Part shown: piece after piece, positions 52,330 through 63,076 of the stretch
Layout: each line of letters begins with the position of its first letter
How positions within the stretch are numbered: the first letter of the stretch is position 1
Origin: Roseateles noduli
GTDB lineage: Bacteria > Pseudomonadota > Gammaproteobacteria > Burkholderiales > Burkholderiaceae_C
NCBI GenBank assembly: GCA_002205125.1
Contig: NIOE01000003.1
Coordinates: forward strand, 372,001 to 436,000
Reading direction: 5' to 3'
Length of the DNA stretch: 64,000 nt
Translations under genes and position numbers: made by a program
Notes under the pieces: generated by a model
What the model was told of the DNA's origin: nothing
The model's database searches: none
The model's input: only the letters and a program-made list of their open reading frames with translations

Positions 52330-55300
52330 TCAGGTCGCGACAGGCGCCGCAGGCGAGTCGTCGGCGTTGGTCCCGGCGCTTTCTTTGGCGCTCTTCTCGG
52401 CGCTGTCCTCGGCCTCATCACGCCGATAGACCCACCGGTACAACACCGGCAGCACCAGCAAGGTCAGCGCCGTCGAGGACAGGATCCCGCCGATCACCAC
52501 CGTCGCCAGCGGGCGCTGCACCTCGGCGCCCGTCCCGGTGGCAAGCGCCATCGGGACGAATCCGAGCGAGGCCACCAGCGCCGTCATGAGCACCGGCCGC
52601 AGGCGCGTCAACGCACCTTCGTGGATGGCCTCCTCCAACGGACGGCCCTGCTCCCTCAACTGGCGGATGAAGGAGATCATCACCAGCCCGTTCAGCACCG
52701 CCACGCCGCTGAGCGCGATGAAACCGACCGCCGCCGAGATCGACAGCGGAATCCCCCGCATCCACAACGCCAGCACGCCGCCAGTCAGCGCGAACGGGAT
52801 GCCCGAGAACACCAGCAACCCGTCCCGCGCGTTGCCGAACATCGCGAACAGCAGGACGAAGACCAGCCCCAGCGCCACCGGCACCACGACGCGCAGGCGC
52901 TCGCTGGCCGATTGCAGGTTCTCGAACTGGCCGCCCCAGCCCAGCCAGTAGCCCGACGGCAGCGCGACCTGCGCCGCCACCGCCTGCTGCGCCTGCGCGA
53001 CGAACGAGCCGAGGTCCCGTCCGCGCACGTTGGCGCTGACGACGACGCGCCGCTTGCCGTCCTCGCGGCTGACCTGGTTGGGGCCGGGCGCCAGCGCCAG
53101 CGTGGCGACTTCGGACAAGGGGACGAACCGCGTCGCGCCGTCGGCGCCGCGCGGCAGCGGCACCGGCAGCCGCTCGATGGCCGCCAGGTCCGTGCGCAGC
53201 GCCTCGGGCAAGCGCACGACGAGGGAGAAGCGCCGGTCGCCCTCGAACAGCGTGCCGGCGTGCGCGCCGCCCGTCGCCGTCGCGACCAGCTGCTGCACGT
53301 CCTGCAGGTTCAGGCCGAGGCGTCCCGCCTTCTCGCGGTCGATGTCGACGGTGAGCATCGGCAGCCCGGTCGTCTGCTCGACGTTGACCTCCGCCGCGCC
53401 CTCCAGCCCGCCGAGCACCGCGGCGATCTTCGCCGCCGCCGCGTTCAGCTGCTCCATGTCGTCGCCAAAGACCTTCACCGCCACGTCCGAACGCACGCCC
53501 GAGATCAGCTCGTTGAAGCGCAGCTGGATCGGCTGCGAGAACTCGTAGTTCTGCCCCGGCAGCGTCGCGAGCTCTGCCTGGACCGCCGCGATCAGCGCGT
53601 CGCGCGTGCGGCGCGGCTCGGGCCACTGGTCCGTGGGCTTGAGCATCACGTAGGCGTCGGAGATGTTGGGCGGCATCGGGTCCGCCGCGATCTCGGCCGT
53701 GCCGGTGCGCGAGAACACGCGCTCGATCTCGGGGAACTTCTGCATCAGCCGCGCCTCCATCTGCTGCTGCATCGCCACCGACTGCGTCAGGCTGGTGCCC
53801 GGCAGCCGCAGTGCCTGCACCGCGAAGTCGCCTTCGTTGAGGCTGGGCACGAACTCGCTCCCCAGCCGCGTCGCGAGCAGCGTCGACAACACCACGGCGA
53901 CGACCGCGCCCGTGATGACCACCGGTCGCGCGCCCATGGCCCGGGCCAGCAGCGGCTCGTAGGCGCGGTGCGCCCAGGCCATCACGCGGCTTTCCTTCTC
54001 CTGGACCTTGTCGCCGATAAACAACGCCACCGCCGCCGGCACGAAGGTGATGGACAGGATCATCGCGCCCAGCAGCGCCATCACCACGGTCACCGCCATC
54101 GGATGGAACATCCGCCCCTCCACGCCGGTGAGCGCGAAGATCGGCAGGTAGACCACCATGATGATCAATTGCCCGAACAGCAGCGGCCGGCGCGCCTCCT
54201 GCGCCGCCGCGAAGACCTCGTGGAAGCGCTCCGCGCGCGTCAACGGCCGGCCCAGTCGCGACTGCGCATGCGCCAGGCGCCGCACGCAGTTCTCGACGAT
54301 CACGACCGCGCCGTCCACGATGATCCCGAAGTCCAGCGCGCCCAGGCTCATCAGGTTGGCGCTGACCTTCTGGCCGACCATGCCGGTGAAGGTGAACAGC
54401 ATGGACAGCGGGATCACCAGCGCCGTCAGCACCGCCGCGCGCAGGTTGCCCAGGAACAGGAACAGCACCGCGATCACCAGCACCGCGCCTTCGACCAGGT
54501 TGCGCTTGACCGTGGCGATCGCCTTGTCCACCAGCACCGTGCGGTCGTAGACGGTGACGACGTGGACGCCCTTGGGCAGCGTGGTCGCGACCTCCTTCAT
54601 CTTGCGGTCCACCGCCTGCGCCACGCTGCGGCTGTTCTCGCCGATCAGCATGAAGACCGTGCCCAGCACCACCTCGCGGCCGTTGTCGGTGGCCGCGCCG
54701 CTGCGCAGCTCCTTGCCGATGCCGACCTGCGCCACGTCGCGCACCCGCACCGGCACGCCGCCGTCGGTGCGCAGCACGACGTTGCCGATGTCGGCCAGAT
54801 CCCGCAGCTGGCCCGGCGCGCGGATCAGGTACTGCTCGCCGCGGCGCTCGATGTAGCCGGCGCCGACGTTGGCGTTGTTGCGCTCCAGCGCCTGGACCAC
54901 TTCCGCCAGCGTCAGCCCGTGCGAGGACAGCCGTCCGGGATCGGGCGCGATCTCGAACTCCTTGGCGAAGCCGCCTATCGTGTTGACCTCGGTCACGCCG
55001 GGCACGTTGCGCAGCTGCGGCTTGACGACCCAATCCTGGATCTCGCGCAGGTCGATCGGCGTGTAGGGCGAGCCGTCGGGCTTGCGCGCGCCCTCCTCGG
55101 CTTCGATGGTCCACTGGTAGATCTCGCCCAGGCCCGTGGACACCGGCCCCATCGCCGGCGTCAGTCCGTCGGGCAGGTGCTCGCGCGCGGCCTGCAGCCG
55201 CTCGTTGACCAGTTGCCGCGCGAAGTGGATGTCGGTGCCGTCGGCGAAGATCACCGTCACCTGCGACAGCCCGTAGCGCGACAGCGAGCGCGTCTGCTTC

Positions 55301-55536
55301 AGCCCCGGCAGGCCCGCCATCGCGGTCTCGACCGGGAAGGTCACGCGCTGCTCCGCCTCCAGCGGCGAGTAGCCGGGCGCGCCGGTGTTGATCTGCACCT
55401 GCACGTTGGTGATGTCGGGCACGGCGTCGATGGGCAGCTTCTGGTAGCTGAAGACGCCCAGCGCGGCCATGCCCAGGACGGCGAGGAGGACCAGCCATCG
55501 GTGCTCGATGGCGAATCGGATGATGCGTTCGAACAT
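52330..55536 (-). CDS. czcA: Heavy-metal RND efflux pump CzcA
   Basis: 1068 residues, the usual length for heavy-metal RND pumps. Start FERIIRFAIEHRWLVLLAVLG, then PIDAVPDITNVQVQINT, and in the fourth membrane helix DFGIIVDGAVVIVEN, the metal-type RND signature with the proton-relay Asp. Twelve membrane helices and two large periplasmic loops fit. It exchanges protons for divalent metal (Co, Zn, Cd or Ni; Cu/Ag type less likely) across the envelope with CzcB and CzcC. 10 nt after czcB. Confidence 0.93.
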   Translation of the reverse strand: MFERIIRFAIEHRWLVLLAVLGMAALGVFSYQKLPIDAVPDITNVQVQINTGAPGYSPLEAEQRVTFPVETAMAGLPGLKQTRSLSRYGLSQVTVIFADGTDIHFARQLVNERLQAAREHLPDGLTPAMGPVSTGLGEIYQWTIEAEEGARKPDGSPYTPIDLREIQDWVVKPQLRNVPGVTEVNTIGGFAKEFEIAPDPGRLSSHGLTLAEVVQALERNNANVGAGYIERRGEQYLIRAPGQLRDLADIGNVVLRTDGGVPVRVRDVAQVGIGKELRSGAATDNGREVVLGTVFMLIGENSRSVAQAVDRKMKEVATTLPKGVHVVTVYDRTVLVDKAIATVKRNLVEGAVLVIAVLFLFLGNLRAAVLTALVIPLSMLFTFTGMVGQKVSANLMSLGALDFGIIVDGAVVIVENCVRRLAHAQSRLGRPLTRAERFHEVFAAAQEARRPLLFGQLIIMVVYLPIFALTGVEGRMFHPMAVTVVMALLGAMILSITFVPAAVALFIGDKVQEKESRVMAWAHRAYEPLLARAMGARPVVITGAVVAVVLSTLLATRLGSEFVPSLNEGDFAVQALRLPGTSLTQSVAMQQQMEARLMQKFPEIERVFSRTGTAEIAADPMPPNISDAYVMLKPTDQWPEPRRTRDALIAAVQAELATLPGQNYEFSQPIQLRFNELISGVRSDVAVKVFGDDMEQLNAAAAKIAAVLGGLEGAAEVNVEQTTGLPMLTVDIDREKAGRLGLNLQDVQQLVATATGGAHAGTLFEGDRRFSLVVRLPEALRTDLAAIERLPVPLPRGADGATRFVPLSEVATLALAPGPNQVSREDGKRRVVVSANVRGRDLGSFVAQAQQAVAAQVALPSGYWLGWGGQFENLQSASERLRVVVPVALGLVFVLLFAMFGNARDGLLVFSGIPFALTGGVLALWMRGIPLSISAAVGFIALSGVAVLNGLVMISFIRQLREQGRPLEEAIHEGALTRLRPVLMTALVASLGFVPMALATGTGAEVQRPLATVVIGGILSSTALTLLVLPVLYRWVYRRDEAEDSAEKSAKESAGTNADDSPAAPVAT

Positions 55537-55546
55537 GCGTCCTCCG

Positions 55547-56989
55547 TCAGTGCGAATGCGTCGCGGAGCCCTTGCCGGCCTCCGACTTGATGACGAAGGC
55601 GTTGACCGCCGCGACCTTGGCGCCGGCCTTCAGGCCGTCGACGATCTCGATGCGGCGGCCGTCGCCGCGGCCGGTCTTCACCGGCGTCGCGGCGAAGCCC
55701 TCGGCGGTCCGGACGAAGACGACCTGCCGCTCCTCGAAGACCTGGACCGTGTCCGCGGGAACGGTCACCGCCGCGGGCGCCTCGCCGGTCACGACGTCGA
55801 TGTTGACGAAGAGCCCGGGCCGCCAGGCGCGGTCCGGATTGGTCAGGGAGATCCGCGCCTGCGCGGTGCGGCTCTGGCCGCCGATCAGCGCGCCGACGTA
55901 GGCGACGGTGCCCTCCGCCGACTGCTCGAAGGCGGCGGAGCGCACGACGGCGCGCTCGCCGACGCGCACCTTGGCCAGGTCGCCCGCGGGCACGTCCAGG
56001 CGCGCCCACACGGTGCGCAGGTCCGACAGCACGAAGACGCTGGCGTCCTCCTTCACCTGCTCGCCCAGCGTCAGGTGCTTCTCGACGACGACGCCGTCGA
56101 ACGGCGCGCGCAGCTCGAAACGCGTCAGCGCGCCGCCGAGAGAACCTCCCGCCGTCGCTCCGGCCCTGATCCCGGTGGCCGCGGCCGGCGAGGCCCCGAT
56201 CGCGATCAGCTTCTGCCGCGCATTCGCGACGGCGATCTCGGTCTCGCGCAACGCCTGCTCGGCGATGTCGACGTCCTGTCTCGGGGAGATCTTCTCCTCC
56301 CACAGCTTGCGTTCCCGGTCGTAGGTCGTGCGCGCCAACTGCTCGCGCTTCTGCGCGGCGAGCAGCTCGCTGCGCTGGTCCGACACCTGCGCGCTGGCGA
56401 TGACTGCGAGCAGATCGCCCTTGCGCACGGACTGGCCGAGCGTCGCCGGCACCGACTCGACGACACCGGCCACGCGCGGCACGACGTGCGCGGTGCGGTC
56501 CTCGTTGAAGCCGATCTCGCCGGGCAGGCGCGTCGTCGTCCGGATCGTCGCGGGACCCGCCGTCTCCAGCACGATCGCGGCGGACTTGATCTGAGCGTCG
56601 GTCATCGCGATGGCTTCGGGCTCATCGGCGGCATGGCCGTGGCCATCGGCCTTCGCATCGGCCTTCCCATCGGGCTTCGCTGCCTTGGCGTCGCCCGCGT
56701 GCTCGTCCTGAGGCGCGCCCTTCTGAGCGTCTCTCTGGTCGTCCTTATGGTCGTCCTTATGGTCGTCGGACGCCTTCTTCTCGCCATGGCCGTGGTCGTC
56801 ATGGCCCTCTTCGGCGTGTTCGCCGTGTCCGCCCTTGGGCGACGCCGACGACCCCGAGGCCAGGATGGCCGCGCCGCCGGCCAGGCCGATCGCCACCAGC
56901 ACCGCGATCGCGATCAGTTGCCGCTTCGGCAGTCGGCGTCCCGAGGACTTCTTGTCGTCTTGCATGCCGTCTTGCTTGTTGAAATTCAT
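55547..56989 (-). CDS. czcB: RND periplasmic adaptor CzcB with His/Asp-rich insert
   Basis: 480 residues from ATG 56989. Membrane anchor at about 22-44, then an unusually His/Asp/Lys-rich segment (about 52-120, for example GHDDHGHGEKKASDDHKDDHKDD) that probably binds metal. The biotinyl-lipoyl, alpha-hairpin and beta-barrel domains follow (PRVAGVVESVPATLGQSVRKGD; LRAPFDGVVVEKHLTLGE). It bridges CzcA to CzcC. 10 nt upstream of czcA and 8 nt downstream of czcC. Confidence 0.92.
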   Translation of the reverse strand: MNFNKQDGMQDDKKSSGRRLPKRQLIAIAVLVAIGLAGGAAILASGSSASPKGGHGEHAEEGHDDHGHGEKKASDDHKDDHKDDQRDAQKGAPQDEHAGDAKAAKPDGKADAKADGHGHAADEPEAIAMTDAQIKSAAIVLETAGPATIRTTTRLPGEIGFNEDRTAHVVPRVAGVVESVPATLGQSVRKGDLLAVIASAQVSDQRSELLAAQKREQLARTTYDRERKLWEEKISPRQDVDIAEQALRETEIAVANARQKLIAIGASPAAATGIRAGATAGGSLGGALTRFELRAPFDGVVVEKHLTLGEQVKEDASVFVLSDLRTVWARLDVPAGDLAKVRVGERAVVRSAAFEQSAEGTVAYVGALIGGQSRTAQARISLTNPDRAWRPGLFVNIDVVTGEAPAAVTVPADTVQVFEERQVVFVRTAEGFAATPVKTGRGDGRRIEIVDGLKAGAKVAAVNAFVIKSEAGKGSATHSH

Positions 56990-56997
56990 CGTCGTTC

Positions 56998-58260
56998 TCA
57001 CGGTTGCTGGGCGGGGGCGCCGAGGCGGCGCTCGAGGTCGGCGTTGGCGCGATGCGCCCGCGCGAGCGCGTCCAGCCATTGCATGCGCGCCTGCAGCCAG
57101 GTGCGCTGCGCGTCGAGCACCTCCAGGAAGCCGAACTTCCCGAGTTCGAAGCCGCGGGTCGCGGCGGTGTAGGCCTCGCGCGCGCCGGGCAGCACGGTGC
57201 GCTGCAGCGCGTCGACCTCGTCGGCGCGGGCGCGCAGTTCGTCCGCGGCGCTCAGCACCTCGGCGCGCACGCGCATGGCTTCGGCTTCGGCGAGCTGCTC
57301 CGCGGCCTGGCGGCGCTTGAGGGCCTCGCGCTGCGCGCCCTGGTTGCGGTCGAACAGCGGGATCGGCATCGACACGCCGATCACCGCCTGGTTGCGGCCG
57401 ATCTCCTGCGCGCGTTTGGCGCCGAGGGTCACCGTCACATCGGGGATGCGGCGCGCGCGTTCGAGCTCGTAGGCGGCCTGGGCGCGTTCGACCTCCAGAC
57501 GGGCGCGGCGCAGGCTGGGCGCGTCGGCCAGGCGCTGGGCGACCGCGGCTTCGGCGGGCAAGGCGGGCAGCGAGTTCGCATCACCGTCGAGCGTGCCGAT
57601 CAGCGCCTCGTCGATCCCGACCGCGGCCGCCAGCGCGTGGCGCGCGGCGAGCCGGTCGGCCTGCGCCTGGCGCAGCTCGATGCGCGAGGTGGCCTCGGCG
57701 ACCCGCGCGCGGGTCTCATCGATCGGCGAGAGCTTGCCGGCGGACACGCGTCGTGCCGTCGCCTCGGCACCGCCGCCCGCGATGCGCAGCGACTCCTGCG
57801 CGGCGGTGACGCGCTCCTGTGCGACCAGTGCGGCGAAGAAGGCCTGGACCACGTCGGCGCGCAGCTCGGCGCGCAGCGCGTCGAGCTCAGCCTGCGAGAT
57901 GTCACGGCCGCGCTGGGCCAGCGCCGTCCGCGCGGCGCGCTGGCCGCCGATCTCCAGCGGCTGGCTCAGCAGCACGGTGAGCGTGCGCGTCTCGCGACGG
58001 GTGTCCTCCTGCTCGAGCCCGAGCGAGGGATTGGGCGGCAGCGCCGCCTGCTGGACGGCGCCGTCGGCGGCCTCGACCTCGAAGGTCGCGGCGCGCAGGC
58101 GGGGATGGCTCATCAGCGCGCGCTCGATGGCGGCGTTCAGCGTCAGCGCAGGCGCGGACGACTGAGCAGAAGCAGATGGCGTTTCGGGCGCGGCCCGTGA
58201 CGCCATCGGCATGAGGGAGAGCAGTGCCGCGCTGTACAGCGGCACCAGGAACTTGGGCAT
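56998..58260 (-). CDS. czcC: RND outer-membrane factor CzcC
   Basis: 420 residues from ATG 58260. Sec signal ending SRA. Two repeats of the TolC fold are visible as long coiled helices (LTLNAAIERALMSHPRLRAATFEVEAADGAV; ARAHRANADLERRLGA). It forms the outer-membrane channel of the Czc pump. Second gene of the czc operon. Confidence 0.92.
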   Translation of the reverse strand: MPKFLVPLYSAALLSLMPMASRAAPETPSASAQSSAPALTLNAAIERALMSHPRLRAATFEVEAADGAVQQAALPPNPSLGLEQEDTRRETRTLTVLLSQPLEIGGQRAARTALAQRGRDISQAELDALRAELRADVVQAFFAALVAQERVTAAQESLRIAGGGAEATARRVSAGKLSPIDETRARVAEATSRIELRQAQADRLAARHALAAAVGIDEALIGTLDGDANSLPALPAEAAVAQRLADAPSLRRARLEVERAQAAYELERARRIPDVTVTLGAKRAQEIGRNQAVIGVSMPIPLFDRNQGAQREALKRRQAAEQLAEAEAMRVRAEVLSAADELRARADEVDALQRTVLPGAREAYTAATRGFELGKFGFLEVLDAQRTWLQARMQWLDALARAHRANADLERRLGAPAQQP

Positions 58261-58386
58261 CGGAGACTCCGGCGTTGTGCCCGCCGCCGCGGGGCGGCCG
58301 GGCAGGAAAAAGATCAACGGGGAATCGGCGAGCGCCGCACGCCTCGGCGCGGGCCGAGACGATCTGAGGTCAGGAGCGTCCGCCGA

Positions 58387-58770
58387 TCAGGCGAACAGCC
58401 AATTCGGGCGCTCTCGGCGGTCAGGACCTCGAGAGGACCACACCTCGGAGATGGAGGCCGAGGTCAGGGGACCCGCCATGGCGGGCAGCACGATCGGCGT
58501 GCTCGCCACCGGCTGACTGTGGCCCAGGTGGCAGAAGCCGCAGTCGTCGTCGACGCAGGTCAGCGCCTTGTCGGCGGCCTTCTCGATCTTCGCGGTGTCG
58601 GGCGCCGCCTTGGCATCGGCAGCGTCGCCCGACGCTTCATGCCGATGTTCGTGATGCCCGATGTGATTCGCCGCCGGATCGGCTTCATGCGCGCAATAGG
58701 TCGCCGCCACCGCCCAGCTCAGCTGGAGCGGCAGCAGGATCAGCAGGAAGACGGTGAGCCAGCGGCGCAT
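58387..58770 (-). CDS. czcI: CzcI-like periplasmic His/Cys-rich protein
   Basis: 127 residues from ATG 58770. Sec signal (WLTVFLLILLPLQLSWAVA) followed by metal-ligand clusters: YCAHEAD, NHIGHHEHRHEA and CVDDDCGFCHLGH. Size, order and signal match CzcI, the first gene of the czcICBA operon of Cupriavidus metallidurans, where it modulates metal resistance. Located 126 bp upstream of czcC. Confidence 0.82.
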   Translation of the reverse strand: MRRWLTVFLLILLPLQLSWAVAATYCAHEADPAANHIGHHEHRHEASGDAADAKAAPDTAKIEKAADKALTCVDDDCGFCHLGHSQPVASTPIVLPAMAGPLTSASISEVWSSRGPDRRERPNWLFA

Positions 58771-58848
58771 GGGGCGCGAGTATAGAGAGCCTCGCATGCC
58801 CTTCCGCGCCGACCGGCTTCGCCGGCGCCTGTCGCCGGCCAGCGGTTT

Positions 58849-60015
<1,167 letters not shown>

Positions 60016-60286
60016 CAACACCTCCTGCGGGCTCACGCCCCGAATGCGGACGCCCTGCGCGCCCGATCCGGGCAGGCTAGAAAGGAAGCGGCCGGAAAGA
60101 TAGAGGCCGGTTTGATCGATGTCAGAGATCGGCCTTGTCAGGGCATCGATTCGCGTTTTGTATGCCCCTGTATCCAGCCCCCGCCACGCGACACCGGCAT
60201 GCGAACGCACGGTGGCGTCGACAAGGCGGAGATACATCGAGGACGTCCACTGCGGTTGTCGCCACCACACCCCACGGAGATCTCCG

Positions 60287-61402
60287 ATGACCCACCGCCA
60301 CGACAAGAACGATCCGATCGACACCTCGCTCCCGCGCCGCCAGTTCCTTCGACTGGGTGCGTCCTTGGGCGCGTCATTGGGCGCTGCGAGCGCCGTGGGC
60401 GCACTACCGCTGGCCGGGCTGCTGCCTGGTGCGGCGCTGGCCGCCCCTGGCGCCCCGGCTGCGGTCGCTCCGTCGGCCGGCGGCGCGTCCATCGCGATCG
60501 CGCCCGGCTTCGGCACGCTCAAGCACGTCGATGCCGGCGATCTGCGCGTCGGCTACGTCGAGGCCGGTCCCGCGGACGGCCCGCCGGTGCTGCTGCTGCA
60601 CGGCTGGCCCTACGACGTCCACACCTACGAGGCGGTCACGCCGCTGCTCGCGGCGGCCGGCTACCGCGTCATCGTCCCGTATGCCCGCGGCTACGGCACG
60701 ACGCGTTTCCTGGCCGCCGACACGGCGCGCAACGGCCAGCAAGGCGCCCTCGCGCGCGATGCGATCGCGCTGCTGGACGCGCTGCGCATCCCCAAGGCCA
60801 TCGTCGGCGGCTGCGACTGGGGCGCGCGCACGGCGGGCATCCTGGCCGCGCTGTGGCCGGAACGCTGCCAGGCGCTGGTGTCCGTCAGCGGCTACCTGCT
60901 GGTCAGCCGCAAGGTCAACGAACAACCGCTGCCGCCGGCCGCCGAGCTGCAGTGGTGGTACCAGTACTACTTCGCCACGGAGCGCGGCCGGCTGGGCTAC
61001 GAGAAGTACCGCGCCGAGTTCTCCCGGCTGATCTGGCAGCTGGCCTCGCCGCAATGGCACTTCGACGACGCCACCTTCGCGCGCAGCGCCGCGGCGTTCG
61101 ACAACCCGGACCACGTCGCGATCGTGGTGCACAACTACCGCTGGCGCCTGGGCCTGGCCGACGGCGAATCCCGCTTCGACGCGGTGGAGGCCCGCATCGG
61201 CGCGGCGCCGGAGATCACGATCCCGTCGATCACGCTGGAAGGCGACGCCAACGGCGCACCGCATCCGCCGTCGTCCGGCTACCGCCGCAAGTTCGCGGGC
61301 AGGTACGAGCACCGCGACCTGACCGGCGGCATCGGCCACAACCTGCCGCAGGAAGCGCCGAAGGCGTTCGCGCAGGCGATCCTGGACGTCACGCGCCTGT
61401 GA
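60287..61402 (+). CDS. Tat-exported alpha/beta hydrolase, epoxide-hydrolase-like
   Basis: 371 residues from ATG 60287. Twin-arginine signal RRQFLRLG (17-24) followed by a hydrophobic stretch to about residue 53. The hydrolase core has HGWPYD (oxyanion), GGCDWGAR (Asp nucleophile), a cap, and a His in GIGHNLPQE. The Asp nucleophile points to epoxide hydrolase or dehalogenase activity. Tat export suggests folding with a cofactor or in complex before export. No partner gene adjacent. Confidence 0.82.
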   Translation: MTHRHDKNDPIDTSLPRRQFLRLGASLGASLGAASAVGALPLAGLLPGAALAAPGAPAAVAPSAGGASIAIAPGFGTLKHVDAGDLRVGYVEAGPADGPPVLLLHGWPYDVHTYEAVTPLLAAAGYRVIVPYARGYGTTRFLAADTARNGQQGALARDAIALLDALRIPKAIVGGCDWGARTAGILAALWPERCQALVSVSGYLLVSRKVNEQPLPPAAELQWWYQYYFATERGRLGYEKYRAEFSRLIWQLASPQWHFDDATFARSAAAFDNPDHVAIVVHNYRWRLGLADGESRFDAVEARIGAAPEITIPSITLEGDANGAPHPPSSGYRRKFAGRYEHRDLTGGIGHNLPQEAPKAFAQAILDVTRL

Positions 61403-61469
61403 AGGTCGCATGAGGCCCTGAGAGGCCTGAGGGGCCTGAGAGGCCCGGATCGAGGTCCGGAAACGAAAG

Positions 61470-61493
61470 CGGGGTTCCCTCATGGGAACCCCG
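61470..61493. terminator. Terminator hairpin between convergent genes
   Basis: CGGGGTTCCC-TCAT-GGGAACCCCG is a perfect 10-bp stem (61470-61493), 67 nt past the hydrolase stop. On the minus strand it is followed by a T-rich CTTTCGTTTCC, so it could serve the DUF4148 gene as well. Confidence 0.8.
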
Positions 61494-61625
61494 TTGCTCG
61501 AAGTAGGACGACCGTCAATGCATGGTCAGGTCATCCGGCGTCCGTCGTCCGGTCCGTCAGGTCGGCACTGTCTCGCTCGGTTCCGCGGGCGGATCGTTGC
61601 GGCCCGTGCCGGGCATCAGGAGCGA

Positions 61626-62072
61626 TCAACGACGATACGAATGTGCCGCCTCGAGCTCCGGCGCATATCCCTGCTCGCTCCACATGCGGTCCAGCGACCC
61701 ATCGGCGCGAGCCTGTTCCAGTTCATCCATCACCTGGGCACGTGTCTTGCCGCCTGCAGCCGGGGCGGCGAACTGCACCTGCGTGCTCGTGTCGGCGGAC
61801 ATGCCCACCGTCATGTCGGCATCGGCCTGGTGATTCGAGTACTGCACGTCCATGCCCTTGGCTTCATCGAAGTCGGGGGCGTAGCTGTGTTCGCCCTGCA
61901 ACTGGTCGAGGCTGCCGTCCATGCGGGCGGCTTCGATCTCCGCCATCACCTGGTCGCGGGACTTGGGACCGGACACGATCTCTTCCTCGACCTGAGCGAA
62001 GGCCGGCACGCTCAGCGCCACTGCCAGCGCCGCGGCGCCCATCGGAATGGAAAGCTTCTTGAAGTTGGTCAT
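61626..62072 (-). CDS. DUF4148 domain protein with two repeats, exported
   Basis: 148 residues from ATG 62072. Sec signal ending AFA. Two copies of the short DUF4148 motif: KSRDQVMAEIEAARMDGSLD (about 37-56) and KTRAQVMDELEQARADGSLD (about 109-128), each followed by a Tyr-Ala-Pro. This family is common in Burkholderiales, predicted periplasmic, function unknown. The internal duplication is notable because most members have one copy. Confidence 0.82.
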   Translation of the reverse strand: MTNFKKLSIPMGAAALAVALSVPAFAQVEEEIVSGPKSRDQVMAEIEAARMDGSLDQLQGEHSYAPDFDEAKGMDVQYSNHQADADMTVGMSADTSTQVQFAAPAAGGKTRAQVMDELEQARADGSLDRMWSEQGYAPELEAAHSYRR

Positions 62073-62224
62073 GGTTGAACTCCTTGGATTGAAAGTGATC
62101 CTGCACACGACATCGATCGGTCTATCGACTGGCGATCGGACTGGAGACCGGTGCCGCTGCGTCGGCGCGCGTTTCAAACGCCTTGAGATCTACTCTAGGC
62201 GCGAGCGACCGACATGAGGCGGAC

Positions 62225-63076
62225 ATGCGGATGACCGTTTTGTCATCGTTGCGCAGCGCGGGTGGGCTGCTTCGCGCGTTGCGGCAACGCGTCGACCAGT
62301 TGACCGCGATGCTGGAACGCCAGCGCCGGTCGCAGGCGCAGGTGGAAGCCTTCAGCGCCAACGTCGCGCATGAGCTGCGCATGCCGCTGGCGACCTTGAT
62401 CACCGGCACCGAACTGACGATGCGCGAGGGTGACCTGCCGCCGCAGGCGCGGGAGCGGCTGGGCGCGAACCTCGAGGAACTGCGCCGCATGCAAGGCATC
62501 GTGGGCGACATGCTGTTCCTGTCGCGGGCCTACGGCGGGCACCGGGCGCGCCGGCAAGGAGTGGACAGCCTCGCCGCGCTGGCGGCCGAAGTGGCGTCGT
62601 ACCACGACGCCTCGCTCGAGGAGGCCGGCCTCACGCTGCGCGTCGACGGCGACGCCGCTGGCGACTTCGACGCCGCGCTGCTCAAGCGCGCCCTGTCCAA
62701 CCTGATCGGCAACGCGACGCGCTACGCCGTCGCGGGGAGCGTGCTGCGCGTCGGCATCGAGGGACAGCGCTCGGGGCTGGTCCGGCTGTGGGTCGCCAAC
62801 ACGGGGCCGGCCATCGCCGCGCAGCGGCTGCCGCGCCTGTTCGACCGGTTCATGAGCACCGAGGCCGCGAGCGGCGACGACCACCTCGGCCTGGGTCTGT
62901 CGATCGTCGATGCGATCGCGCGCATGCACGGCGGCGCACCGTTCGCGCGCTCCGACGAACGGGAGACGCGCATCGGGTTCACGTTGAGCGGCGGCATGTC
63001 CGGGCGCGCCTACACTGCGCGCCGTTCCCAGCCCTCGGCCGCGACGCTGCCGTCGTCGCCCACCCTGCCTCCATGA
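62225..63076 (+). CDS. Sensor-less histidine kinase (transmitter domains only)
   Basis: 283 residues from ATG 62225 (GAGGCGG upstream). A short coiled segment (ALRQRVDQLTAMLERQRRSQ) leads straight to the HisKA box NVAHELRMPLATLITG, then LSNLIGNATRYA, VANTGPAIAAQRL, and HLGLGLSIVDAIARMHGG. The sequence is like the transmitter half of heavy-metal-type kinases, but the membrane, sensor and HAMP parts are absent. Either it is a cytoplasmic kinase or a 5'-truncated remnant. No response-regulator gene is adjacent. Overlaps the next gene by ATGA. Confidence 0.7.
   Translation: MRMTVLSSLRSAGGLLRALRQRVDQLTAMLERQRRSQAQVEAFSANVAHELRMPLATLITGTELTMREGDLPPQARERLGANLEELRRMQGIVGDMLFLSRAYGGHRARRQGVDSLAALAAEVASYHDASLEEAGLTLRVDGDAAGDFDAALLKRALSNLIGNATRYAVAGSVLRVGIEGQRSGLVRLWVANTGPAIAAQRLPRLFDRFMSTEAASGDDHLGLGLSIVDAIARMHGGAPFARSDERETRIGFTLSGGMSGRAYTARRSQPSAATLPSSPTLPP

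Noticed and set aside
52418-55590. Very long open frames in other frames and on the opposite strand of czcA (about 1000 codons each)
   Set aside because: They are products of GC-rich codon bias. They are Arg/Ala/Gly/His-rich with no domain, while the czcA frame has complete RND motifs.
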